Shown piece after piece: positions 1 to 7,717 of a stretch of DNA of 64,000 nucleotides. Location of the stretch: the NCBI RefSeq assembly GCF_000812945.1, contig NZ_JSYM01000001.1, forward strand, positions 62,001-126,000, given 5' to 3'. Each line of letters opens with the position of its first letter. Position 1 is the stretch's first letter. The notes beneath the pieces were generated by a model that searched no databases, had not been told where the DNA came from, and saw only the letters and a program-made list of their open reading frames with translations. Made by a program: the position numbers and the translations under genes. The DNA is from Flavobacterium sp. AED. GTDB taxonomy: Bacteria > Bacteroidota > Bacteroidia > Flavobacteriales > Flavobacteriaceae.

Positions 1-1
1 T

Positions 2-109
2 AATTCTGCTTATAGCATAAGTGGAACTACATTAACGTATGTGCCTGATAATAATGGTTCATACATATTATCGATAAATGATAGAATTCAGTTTGATTAT
101 TTTTATTAA
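2..109 (+). CDS. 3' end of an unidentified gene (35 codons in window)
   Basis: An open frame enters from the left edge and stops at TAA 107-109. The visible tail ends in FDYFY and has alternating Ser/Thr/Asn-rich stretches like the C-terminus of a secreted beta-rich protein. It lies 28 nt before the next gene on the same strand. The rest is outside the window, so no function can be assigned. Confidence 0.5.
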   Translation, partial: NSAYSISGTTLTYVPDNNGSYILSINDRIQFDYFY

Positions 110-137
110 TACATAGCTTCCAATACAGCCAAATACT

Positions 138-3100
138 ATGAATTTATATAAAAAAATAGTTTTCTTTATTTTGATTTTTGCCGCTTTTCAAGGGTATGCT
201 CAAAACACTTTAGATGTTTTAGGCTTAGACAACACTACACCAGCAGCAGTTGCCTATAGTTTACGAAAAGTAAGTACCTCGTATGTTGGCAATGCTATAC
301 AAGTGCGTCGCAGTAGTGATAACGCCACTCAGGATATTGGTTTTGATAATAATGGAGATTTAGACACAAGTGCTTTGCTGGCATTCGTTAGCAGTGATAA
401 TGGTTACGTAAGTATTTGGTATGACCAAAGTGGTAACGGAAGAGATCTGATTAAAACAGATTATGACTTTCAACCACAAATAGTATTTGCAGGAGCTTTT
501 AAATATATAGGTACAAGAGTAGCAATCGATTTTTTAGGAAATAAAGGGTTGGTTTATTCTGGATCACTAAGTTTAGCCAGTATTACTTCGGTGATTCGTT
601 CTGAATCTGCAATTTGGCCGGGTCACCATTGCATTTTAGAGGGAAGCCCTAGAATAGGAGGGATATTAGAAAATGGAGGAACAACATTTCATTTCAATGT
701 TTATCCACTTGAAATATGGAAAGATGGAATTTCAAAAACAACTTCTGAATCGCTGGCTCCCGTTGATGAAGCGATGGTTTTATCCATTAGTCCTCAAACC
801 GATAACTTGTATCAAATATTTATAGGTAATTATGATGGTGGTAATGATGGTGGGTCAATTTTAGAAAGTGAAGCTATAGCATTTTCTTCTTTAAATCCGT
901 CTAATATTCGTCTATCAATAGAATGTAATCAAGGGTCTTATTATAGAATTGCTATGAACTCATGTCCTACAGCAATATGGACTAATCCTTCGTCTTCAGA
1001 TCATTTTGAATGTTTAGGAACAACAGCAACCTCACTGACTGTCCAGGCTTCGGGAACCAATCTTTTATATCAATGGTACAGTAATTCCAGTTCCAGTACA
1101 AGCGGAGGAACTTTAATTAGTGATGCTAATAGTAATATTTTTATTCCGCCAACTTCAGTTGCAGGAACTACTTATTATTATGTTGTTGTTTCCGGTTCTG
1201 ATGGACCAGAAGTTACAAGTAGCATCTCTGGGGCAATTACAGTGGACGCTTTACCAACAGTGAGTATTTCTCCAACGAGTGCAATAATAAATTCTGGGGA
1301 ATCAGTTACTTTAACGGCTTCAGGAGCCAACTCCTATTTTTGGGGTTTTATTAATGCTGTACCTTTAGATCATGTGCCCAATTCTAAACTTGCTGTGGGT
1401 TTACGTCGGTTAAGTTCTTCGTATACTGGTTCTGCAATCCGTTTAAGAAGAGATAGTGATGATACTGAAGCTGATTTTGGATTTATAAACAATGAATTAG
1501 ATATTGCTGCAATTGCTATTTGGTTAGGCAGTGCCAATGGTTATTGTGTTATACTTTATGATCAATCCGGAAATGGAAACAATATGACTCCATCAGATTC
1601 ATCTACGCAGCCTCTTTTTGTCCCTAATGGATTGAATGACAAACCTATTTTAAGATTTAATACCAATCAAAATCTTGGGAATTCTGTAGATTTTCCTCCT
1701 CCTTTTACGGTGATTTATGGAGCAAAACAAACAGGGCCTAGTCGTAATCGTGTGATGACTTCTATGTATAACAATTGGTTGTTAGGCTGGTGGGGAGGTT
1801 TTAAATCAAAGGCACATTATGATAGTTGGATTACCAATGATTTTGATGAAGTTGCTGATAGTAATGCCTATGTATATTCAGGAACTGGCGACGGAATCAA
1901 CTCTGAGATATATGAAAATGGGGTTTCAAAAACAATTTTTCCTTCAGGTGGAGTTTCTGGTCCAAATGGAATTACGATAAATTATAATGAATCATCAGAA
2001 TCAGATGTTACTGAAATATATGCTTTCAACACTGTATTATCTTCAACAGATAGAGAAGCTATCGAACACAGTACAGCTTCTTATTATGGAATATATGGTG
2101 ACGCTCCCTTAGGGAATACGGCATCTATAATTGTTAGTCCTACAGAAACTACTTCTTATTCTCTAACAGGATATTCTGCAAATGGTTCGTGTTCTGCGAC
2201 AAGTAATGTGACTATAACCGTATTTCAAAATCCAAACTTGATCAATTTTGGAGATATAATAAGAACTTATTTTGATGGTAATTTTATAATTACGCCACCA
2301 TCTACTTTAAGTTCAGGGACACTTACTTATACTAGTAGTAACAATGATGTAGCTACAATTAATGGCACACTGGTTACGATTGTTGGACCAGGAATAACGA
2401 CAATTACTGTATCTCAGGAAACGGATGGGGTTTATTTTGGAAGCGTTTTTACAGCAACATTGACAATTAATGATGTTACTGTTTTAACAAAAAACGGAAA
2501 AGTTAGCACTCGAGATTTTAATTATGTAAATAGAAATGGAGCAATAGCTTCTAGTACTGCGTTGACTACTTATGGAGAATCTATTTCTGCTAAATCAAAC
2601 AACGGATTATCGGCTGCGTCATCCGGTATTAGTGCAGTGCAAATAAAAGCCGATTTTCCTAATTCAGTCGATGGCGTTTATTGGATTAATTTGCCAAATG
2701 TTGGCCCAACCCAAATTTATTGTATTATGGATAGTGCTTATAATGGAGGTGGTTGGATGCTTGCGATGAAAGCAACAAATGGAATTACATTTAATTATGA
2801 TGCGACTTATTGGACAGCGGCAAATACATTAAATTCAACAGACAATTCTAGAAATGATGGAGATGCTAAATACGAAACAATGAATAACTATGAAGCCAAA
2901 GATTTGATGGCTATTTGGCCTGATATTTCAAATAACAATACAGAAAGCGGCAGTATTGATGGTCTGTCAAACTGGACTTGGTTACAAAATGATTTTCATG
3001 ATCAGGGCTTAAAAACTACCCTCATTAGCAAATTTTCAGGATCACAAACTGAATATTATAGCGCTACTGATGGTTCAATGACCTTTTCGGGCTATGGAGA

Positions 3101-3344
3101 ATCCGTATTTTCAAATCAAGAAGGGTACACTTTTTATGGTATTAATTATATGTTTAATTCGGGTTCTAGAGTTCGTTGGGGATTTGCATGGAATAACGAA
3201 ACGGATCAAGGATCTAATGATATTTCTGGTGGAATAGGAATGGATTCAAGTTACGGAGGTTATTCTGCTGGGGACAAAATAAACTGTTGTCAAATTAACA
3301 CTGGAGTTGACAGAGCAGCTAGAGTAGAGGTTTACATTCGATAA
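138..3344 (+). CDS. large secreted multidomain protein: two arabinofuranosidase-B-like modules, Ig-like modules, fibrinogen-like C-terminus
   Basis: 1068 aa with a Sec signal peptide (about residues 1-21, ending GYAQ). Residues ~35-280 and ~405-660 each contain the LR(K/R)(V/L)SxSYxGxAI and YDQSGNG motifs typical of the GH54/ArfB-like catalytic fold. They are separated by an Ig-like module (~285-380). A Big_2-like module follows (~715-800). Residues ~840-1068 resemble fibrinogen-related lectin domains (DGVYWI near the start, GGGWML, and paired Cys near the end). The protein is probably an exported carbohydrate-binding or adhesin-like protein. Whether the ArfB-like modules are enzymes is not clear from motifs alone. 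No type IX secretion C-terminal sorting domain was recognised. A terminator hairpin follows. Confidence 0.7.
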   Translation: MNLYKKIVFFILIFAAFQGYAQNTLDVLGLDNTTPAAVAYSLRKVSTSYVGNAIQVRRSSDNATQDIGFDNNGDLDTSALLAFVSSDNGYVSIWYDQSGNGRDLIKTDYDFQPQIVFAGAFKYIGTRVAIDFLGNKGLVYSGSLSLASITSVIRSESAIWPGHHCILEGSPRIGGILENGGTTFHFNVYPLEIWKDGISKTTSESLAPVDEAMVLSISPQTDNLYQIFIGNYDGGNDGGSILESEAIAFSSLNPSNIRLSIECNQGSYYRIAMNSCPTAIWTNPSSSDHFECLGTTATSLTVQASGTNLLYQWYSNSSSSTSGGTLISDANSNIFIPPTSVAGTTYYYVVVSGSDGPEVTSSISGAITVDALPTVSISPTSAIINSGESVTLTASGANSYFWGFINAVPLDHVPNSKLAVGLRRLSSSYTGSAIRLRRDSDDTEADFGFINNELDIAAIAIWLGSANGYCVILYDQSGNGNNMTPSDSSTQPLFVPNGLNDKPILRFNTNQNLGNSVDFPPPFTVIYGAKQTGPSRNRVMTSMYNNWLLGWWGGFKSKAHYDSWITNDFDEVADSNAYVYSGTGDGINSEIYENGVSKTIFPSGGVSGPNGITINYNESSESDVTEIYAFNTVLSSTDREAIEHSTASYYGIYGDAPLGNTASIIVSPTETTSYSLTGYSANGSCSATSNVTITVFQNPNLINFGDIIRTYFDGNFIITPPSTLSSGTLTYTSSNNDVATINGTLVTIVGPGITTITVSQETDGVYFGSVFTATLTINDVTVLTKNGKVSTRDFNYVNRNGAIASSTALTTYGESISAKSNNGLSAASSGISAVQIKADFPNSVDGVYWINLPNVGPTQIYCIMDSAYNGGGWMLAMKATNGITFNYDATYWTAANTLNSTDNSRNDGDAKYETMNNYEAKDLMAIWPDISNNNTESGSIDGLSNWTWLQNDFHDQGLKTTLISKFSGSQTEYYSATDGSMTFSGYGESVFSNQEGYTFYGINYMFNSGSRVRWGFAWNNETDQGSNDISGGIGMDSSYGGYSAGDKINCCQINTGVDRAARVEVYIR

Positions 3345-3431
3345 AAAACTAAAACTAAAAGAACATAATAATAGCTAGGACAGACATAGTTAATTTTAGC
3401 TGTTTGACTTTTTAAAATAATTCTCTCCATA

Positions 3432-3464
3432 AAAAAAGGTTCAACTTTGGGTTGAACCTTTTTT
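3432..3464. terminator. bidirectional intrinsic terminator
   Basis: Stem GGTTCAAC/GTTGAACC with a 5-nt loop, A6 on the left and T6 on the right. It sits between two convergent genes (stops at 3344 and 3488) and can serve both strands. Confidence 0.85.
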
Positions 3465-3487
3465 ATTTTCAGTAGAAAAAGTGCTCT

Positions 3488-4276
3488 TTACACTTTTCCT
3501 AATGTATATAATTGTTCCATTGTAGGAGTTAAACTTCCGCCTTTAGGTTCGAGTGTGATACCAAAAGCTTCTGCATCAGTTGCATTATCCACAGCAAACA
3601 TTTTTTGATCATTAACCTTAAAATTTTCCAATAGTCCAATACTTGTAGGGGTTAACGGGTTCAATTTTAATGCCCATACTTGGTATACCATTCCTTCTGG
3701 TGGTTCTGGTAATCCTGCGGCATCTACATAAACCACTTTGGTTTCTTTATTCCAATATACTTTTGCAGAGGATTGTGGTGCCACTGCTTGTCCGCCAAGT
3801 GCTACAACGGTATTGTTTGCATCTCTTACAACAGCTAAACTGGTTTCGCTTGCTTTATTTTTTAATTGTAAAGCATTCAAATCTTTTTCCATTTTTGCTT
3901 TCTCCACTTCGGCATTTACTACTTGTGTATTGGTTTGATCCAACTGATTGTATTGGTAACCAATGCCTGCTAATAATAGAATTGCTGCTGCCCAACCAAT
4001 GTATTGAGACCAATTTCTTGTTGGTTCCAATTCGATTACTTTAGTAGCGTGTTTAAGCTCTAGTTTGGATTTTATTTTTTCGTAATTCGCCACAGAATGG
4101 AACGGTGAAAAGCTGGAAGATAATGCTACAATAGCCTTTTCTATAGCAATAATTTCATCGTTTATTTCTGGATTATTTTTTGCCATGGTATTCACTTCTT
4201 CATTTTCGGTTTCAGTGAGTTGACCATAAACGTAGAGTTCTAAAATACCTGATTCTATATATTCTTTTGCTTCCAT
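3488..4276 (-). CDS. anti-sigma factor, RskA-like, membrane-anchored
   Basis: 262 aa. The N-terminal ~75 residues form the small helical sigma-binding region (YIESGILELYVYGQL start). A single transmembrane segment lies at ~91-107 (YIGWAAAILLLAGIGY). A coiled stretch (~110-145) leads to the periplasmic RskA C-terminal domain, with the family hallmarks VYQVWAL, AFGITLEPKGGS and PT near the end. Its ATG overlaps the sigma-factor stop by one base (TAATG), so the two are translationally coupled. It should hold the adjacent ECF sigma factor inactive until an envelope signal arrives; the signal is unknown. Confidence 0.88.
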   Translation of the reverse strand: MEAKEYIESGILELYVYGQLTETENEEVNTMAKNNPEINDEIIAIEKAIVALSSSFSPFHSVANYEKIKSKLELKHATKVIELEPTRNWSQYIGWAAAILLLAGIGYQYNQLDQTNTQVVNAEVEKAKMEKDLNALQLKNKASETSLAVVRDANNTVVALGGQAVAPQSSAKVYWNKETKVVYVDAAGLPEPPEGMVYQVWALKLNPLTPTSIGLLENFKVNDQKMFAVDNATDAEAFGITLEPKGGSLTPTMEQLYTLGKV

Positions 4277-4806
4277 TATACTTTCAAATAATTTCTTAAA
4301 TCATTAATACAGTTTCGATTATGAGTTTTAACGGTTCCCAAAGGAATTTCCAATTCCTCCGAAGCTTCTTGTTGGGTATACCCTTTAAAAAACAGTAAAT
4401 CTATTATTTGAATACATTTAGGTTTTAGCTTTTTTACAAACTCTTGAATCCCAATGCTATCAATTTTATTGACCAGTTTGTTACTGTCGTCAAATAGATG
4501 TACGAAATTATCTGAAGAAAGGTTTTTTTGACTGTTATTAAAATTTTTAGAACGTAGCTTATCAATAGATGTATTTCGGGCAATATTTAGAATCCAAGTA
4601 TAGAAACGCCCTTTGCTTTCATGGTAGGAATCAATATTTTTCCAGATTTTGACAAATACATCTTGAAGCACATCTTCGGCTTCTTCTCTATTTTTTACAA
4701 GAACATTGATTACTGCAAACAAACTTTTTGAATACATATCATAAAGATGTGTGAATGCCTTTTCGTCTTTCTTATAAATTAATACTAACAATTCATCTTG
4801 AGTCAT
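4276..4806 (-). CDS. ECF-type RNA polymerase sigma factor
   Basis: 176 aa, the normal ECF length. Region 2 at ~15-85 contains DVLQDVFVKIWKN and the promoter-melting segment WILNIARNTSIDKLRSK. Region 4 at ~115-170 contains the helix-turn-helix YTQQEASEELEIPLGTVKTH. It is the first gene of a two-gene operon with its anti-sigma factor and is divergent from the DUF4331 genes. A plausible target promoter with AACC and CGTAAA elements lies in front of the divergent gene, so control of that operon is the natural inference. Confidence 0.92.
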   Translation of the reverse strand: MTQDELLVLIYKKDEKAFTHLYDMYSKSLFAVINVLVKNREEAEDVLQDVFVKIWKNIDSYHESKGRFYTWILNIARNTSIDKLRSKNFNNSQKNLSSDNFVHLFDDSNKLVNKIDSIGIQEFVKKLKPKCIQIIDLLFFKGYTQQEASEELEIPLGTVKTHNRNCINDLRNYLKV

Positions 4807-4826
4807 ATATTTTTATTTTGCTTTTA

Positions 4827-4859
4827 CAAACTTATACATTCTTATTTACAATTGGCAAA
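4827..4859 (-). promoter_or_regulatory. housekeeping promoter of the ECF sigma/anti-sigma operon
   Basis: On the minus strand there is a TTTG (-33) followed by 21 nt and TAAGTTTG, matching the Bacteroidetes TAnnTTTG -7 consensus, 21 nt upstream of the sigma-factor ATG. Assigned by motif only. Confidence 0.55.
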
Positions 4860-4980
4860 TTTTATGAATAGCTACTTTAAAATAAATTTAAAATAAAAAT
4901 AATTGTATTTTATTTAAGTATTTAAATTACTGAAAATCAAAAATTTAGCAAATATGTTGATTTTTTTTTATGATTTTTAA

Positions 4981-5006
4981 AACCAAAGCGAATACAAACC
5001 CGTAAA
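4981..5006 (+). promoter_or_regulatory. candidate ECF-sigma-dependent promoter of the DUF4331 operon
   Basis: AACC at 4981-4984, exactly 16 nt, then CGTAAA at 5001-5006. This is the classical group-wide ECF layout. It lies 30 nt before the start codon at 5037 and faces away from an ECF sigma operon. It probably makes the DUF4331 genes targets of that sigma factor. Confidence 0.5.
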
Positions 5007-5036
5007 TGCTTTTATAACCTTTTAATTTTAAACAAA

Positions 5037-5687
5037 ATGAAAAAAACAAAAATGATATTAGGCCTATCGCTAGTTGCGGTTTCGGGCTTAATTTTAGTAG
5101 CTGCTGATCACGTTGATGCTCCAGCAGTAACAGGTAATGCAGCAGATATTACTGATGTGTACACTTTTCAGGGACAAGATACAAATAATCTTGCATTTGC
5201 AGTAAACACACAAGGATTGTTAAGTCCTAATGCTACAGCCGCGGCAACATTTAATGAAAATGTTATGATTGAAATCAATATTGATAACACAGGTGACAAT
5301 GTTGAGGATTTAGTTATTCAAGCCATCAAAAGAGATGACAAGATGTATTTCTTTGGTCCTTACGCTCCAACCGCTACTGGAACTTCAAGCACTATTAAAA
5401 AAGAAGCTGCTTCAGGAAGTGTAACTATTTCTACTTATGGTTCAACTCCTTTAATTGCAGAGAAAAACGGAATGAAATTTTTCGCAGGACCAAGAGATGA
5501 TCCTTTCTTTTTTGACTTAGGTCAATTCAAAGCAATCCTTGGTGGAACTGCTTCTGGATTCAAAAATCCGGGTACAGACACTTTTGCAGGAACAAATGTA
5601 CTTTCATTAGTAGTTGAAGTTCCAAAAGCAATGCTAGGTACTTCAAGTACTTTGAATGTATGGGCTGAAACTAAGAAAAAACAATAA
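5037..5687 (+). CDS. secreted DUF4331-family protein (N-terminal half type)
   Basis: 216 aa with a signal peptide (about 1-22). The mature start DHVDAPAVTGNAADITDVYTF is the family signature at the N-terminus of DUF4331. Family members elsewhere are often about twice this length. Here the polypeptide stops after the first half, and the next gene carries C-terminal-half motifs. The exported acidic protein has no known biochemical role. It is the first gene after the candidate ECF promoter and 26 nt before the next gene, so the two are cotranscribed. Confidence 0.82.
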   Translation: MKKTKMILGLSLVAVSGLILVAADHVDAPAVTGNAADITDVYTFQGQDTNNLAFAVNTQGLLSPNATAAATFNENVMIEINIDNTGDNVEDLVIQAIKRDDKMYFFGPYAPTATGTSSTIKKEAASGSVTISTYGSTPLIAEKNGMKFFAGPRDDPFFFDLGQFKAILGGTASGFKNPGTDTFAGTNVLSLVVEVPKAMLGTSSTLNVWAETKKKQ

Positions 5688-5713
5688 CTAATTTTATTTT
5701 AAAACGTAAAGAC

Positions 5714-6265
5714 ATGAAATCTAATAAATTCAAATTAATAGCTGTAGCAGTAGTTTGTGCAGTTGTTTCAGTAAATTGTGATAATAATGATTCGACAACA
5801 GATCCTGTGGCAAGTCTTGATTTTTCAGGAACTTTTGTTCAACAAGATCAAATGGCCAGACCAGCAATAAACACTGTATTTATTGCATCGGGAGCACCGA
5901 AAGATGAATTCAATGCTGCTATTCCATCAATGATGGGCGCTAAATACCAATCTATTTTTCAATCTAGATTATTAGCTTTAAATTCAGGTTACACTGTAAA
6001 TGCTTTAGGACAAACTGCACCTCAGTTAACAGGTCTTTTAGCTACTGATGTATTAAATGTTGATAAAACTAAAAAAACAACATTTTTTGATGGAACTAAT
6101 GTTCTTACAGGTAGAGCTTTGGCAGATGATGTTATTGATGTGGAATTGTTATTGATTTTTGGAGGACCAATGGGAACTTCAAATGCAGGACTTACTTCTG
6201 ATCACGTAGATGCAAACGATAAAGCATTTGGAGTTTCTTTCCCTTATTTGGCAACAGCCTGGTAA
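5714..6265 (+). CDS. DUF4331-type lipoprotein (C-terminal half type)
   Basis: 183 aa. The N-terminus has a hydrophobic core and Cys at ~23 (VSVNCDNN), suggesting a lipoprotein. The segments RPAINTVFI, TGRALADDVIDVELLL and SDHVDANDKAFGVSFPYLA match the C-terminal part of DUF4331 proteins. With the preceding gene it looks like a family member split into two separately exported chains. Function unknown. A strong terminator hairpin follows. Confidence 0.75.
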   Translation: MKSNKFKLIAVAVVCAVVSVNCDNNDSTTDPVASLDFSGTFVQQDQMARPAINTVFIASGAPKDEFNAAIPSMMGAKYQSIFQSRLLALNSGYTVNALGQTAPQLTGLLATDVLNVDKTKKTTFFDGTNVLTGRALADDVIDVELLLIFGGPMGTSNAGLTSDHVDANDKAFGVSFPYLATAW

Positions 6266-6273
6266 TAATTTAT

Positions 6274-6319
6274 AAAAAAAACAGAGTTTGATATATTTAG
6301 TTTCAACTCTGTTTTTTTT
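6274..6319 (+). terminator. intrinsic terminator after the DUF4331 pair
   Basis: Left arm A8 then CAGAGTT, right arm AACTCTG then T8, with a ~16-nt loop. It separates the DUF4331 genes from the TPR/TonB-receptor pair, which must therefore use readthrough or a promoter inside the short gap that holds the (AAAC)19 repeat. Confidence 0.85.
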
Positions 6320-6326
6320 CTTTTCA

Positions 6327-6402
6327 AAACAAACAAACAAACAAACAAACAAACAAACAAACAAACAAACAAACAAACAAACAAACAAACAAACAAACAA
6401 AC
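6327..6402. repeat. (AAAC)19 tetranucleotide microsatellite
   Basis: Nineteen perfect, uninterrupted AAAC units (76 nt) fill nearly all the space between the terminator and the start codon at 6413. Tetranucleotide tracts of this length are prone to slipped-strand copy-number change. It lies in the 5' untranslated or promoter region, so length changes would affect expression and not reading frame. Confidence 0.97.
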
Positions 6403-6412
6403 AAAACAGATT

Positions 6413-7708
6413 ATGAAAACTTTAAAAATAATTCCATTATTGGTTTTTACAATCCTATCTCTTTTTAGTTGCGAGAAAAAACCAAGTCAAATTACCAATA
6501 CTTCAGATTATAATAAATATCTGAATGTAAAAGGAAATAAATCATTGATTTTTGCGAATAACGAAATTGATTTCTGGCAAAAAAAATTCGATGCAGCTCC
6601 TAATCAAATTAGTTATTTAAGCATGATAGCATCTAATTATGCGACTCTTTTTGAATATACCGGCGATATTAAAAATCTATATAAAACAGAAGAGCTGTTA
6701 ACAAAATCGAATGAAGCTTATGATTATTCAAGAGTTTCTACCATTCGATCTTTGGCAAGAAATTATATTGCGCAACATCGTTTTAAAGAAGCATTAGTAT
6801 TAGCAAATAAAGCTTTTTCGATAGGAGAAGGCTTGAAAGAAACACAAAAATTACTCTTTGATGTTCAAATGGAATTGGGAAATTTTCCCGAAGCCGTACG
6901 CAATTTGAATGCCATGCGAGATATGAAAGATTATGATTATCTCATTCGTTTGGCAAAATGGAATGATCACAAAGGCGACTTGAAAACGGCTATAACTTTC
7001 ATGGAAAAAGCAAGAGATATTGCGGAGAAAGAAGATAATAAAGTGCTTAAAATATGGTCGTATTCTAACTTAGGTGATTTTTATGGTCATGCGGGAAGAA
7101 TCCAAGAATCATATGACAGCTATTTAAAAACATTGGCAATAGATCCTAATTATTCGTATGCTTTAAAAGGAATTGCCTGGATTGTATTCTCTCATGAACG
7201 AAACACAGTCGAAGCAAAAAGAATTGTTGAAGCGATTGAAGTGACGCACAATACACCTGATTTTTATTTGTTGAAATCTCAAATAGCCCAATTTGAAGGA
7301 AATAAAAAAGAAGAAATCAGTAATAGAAATGCCTATTTCGCTATGTTGCAAAAAAACAATTATGGTGCGATGTATAACAAATACAACGTTTTAATTTATG
7401 CTGATGATAAACAGACAGCTTCAGAAGCATTGGAAATTGCAAAAATAGAAATAGACCACAGACCAACTCCTGATTCCTATGATTTATTGGCATGGTCGTA
7501 TTTGAATTTAGGTGAAAATAAAAAAGCATTGGAAATTGCACAAAAACATGTCGTTGGACAATCATTTGAACCTAAAGTGCAATACCACTTGGCAATGATT
7601 TATAAATCTAATAATTTAGCTAAAAAAACGAAGCCTATCAAAGAAGAATTGCTTTCCAGCTTGTATGAATTGGGACCAAATTTAGAGAAAAAGGTAAATC
7701 AATTATAA
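6413..7708 (+). CDS. tetratricopeptide-repeat lipoprotein
   Basis: 431 aa with a lipoprotein signal peptide ending LFSC (Cys ~20). Tandem helical TPR units run from ~60 to ~410, for example ALVLANKAFSIGEG, NLGDFYGHAGRIQESYDSYLK, LLAWSYLNLGENKKALEIA. It probably scaffolds protein contacts in the periplasm or outer membrane. It ends 9 nt before the TonB-dependent receptor and is very likely cotranscribed with it. Its start codon lies 10 nt after the (AAAC)19 tract. Confidence 0.8.
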   Translation: MKTLKIIPLLVFTILSLFSCEKKPSQITNTSDYNKYLNVKGNKSLIFANNEIDFWQKKFDAAPNQISYLSMIASNYATLFEYTGDIKNLYKTEELLTKSNEAYDYSRVSTIRSLARNYIAQHRFKEALVLANKAFSIGEGLKETQKLLFDVQMELGNFPEAVRNLNAMRDMKDYDYLIRLAKWNDHKGDLKTAITFMEKARDIAEKEDNKVLKIWSYSNLGDFYGHAGRIQESYDSYLKTLAIDPNYSYALKGIAWIVFSHERNTVEAKRIVEAIEVTHNTPDFYLLKSQIAQFEGNKKEEISNRNAYFAMLQKNNYGAMYNKYNVLIYADDKQTASEALEIAKIEIDHRPTPDSYDLLAWSYLNLGENKKALEIAQKHVVGQSFEPKVQYHLAMIYKSNNLAKKTKPIKEELLSSLYELGPNLEKKVNQL

Positions 7709-7717
7709 AGTATCAAA

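Noticed and set aside
6179..6400. Minus-strand frame giving a repeated VCLF protein
   Set aside because: It is only the translation of the (AAAC)19 tract and of antisense DUF4331 sequence.
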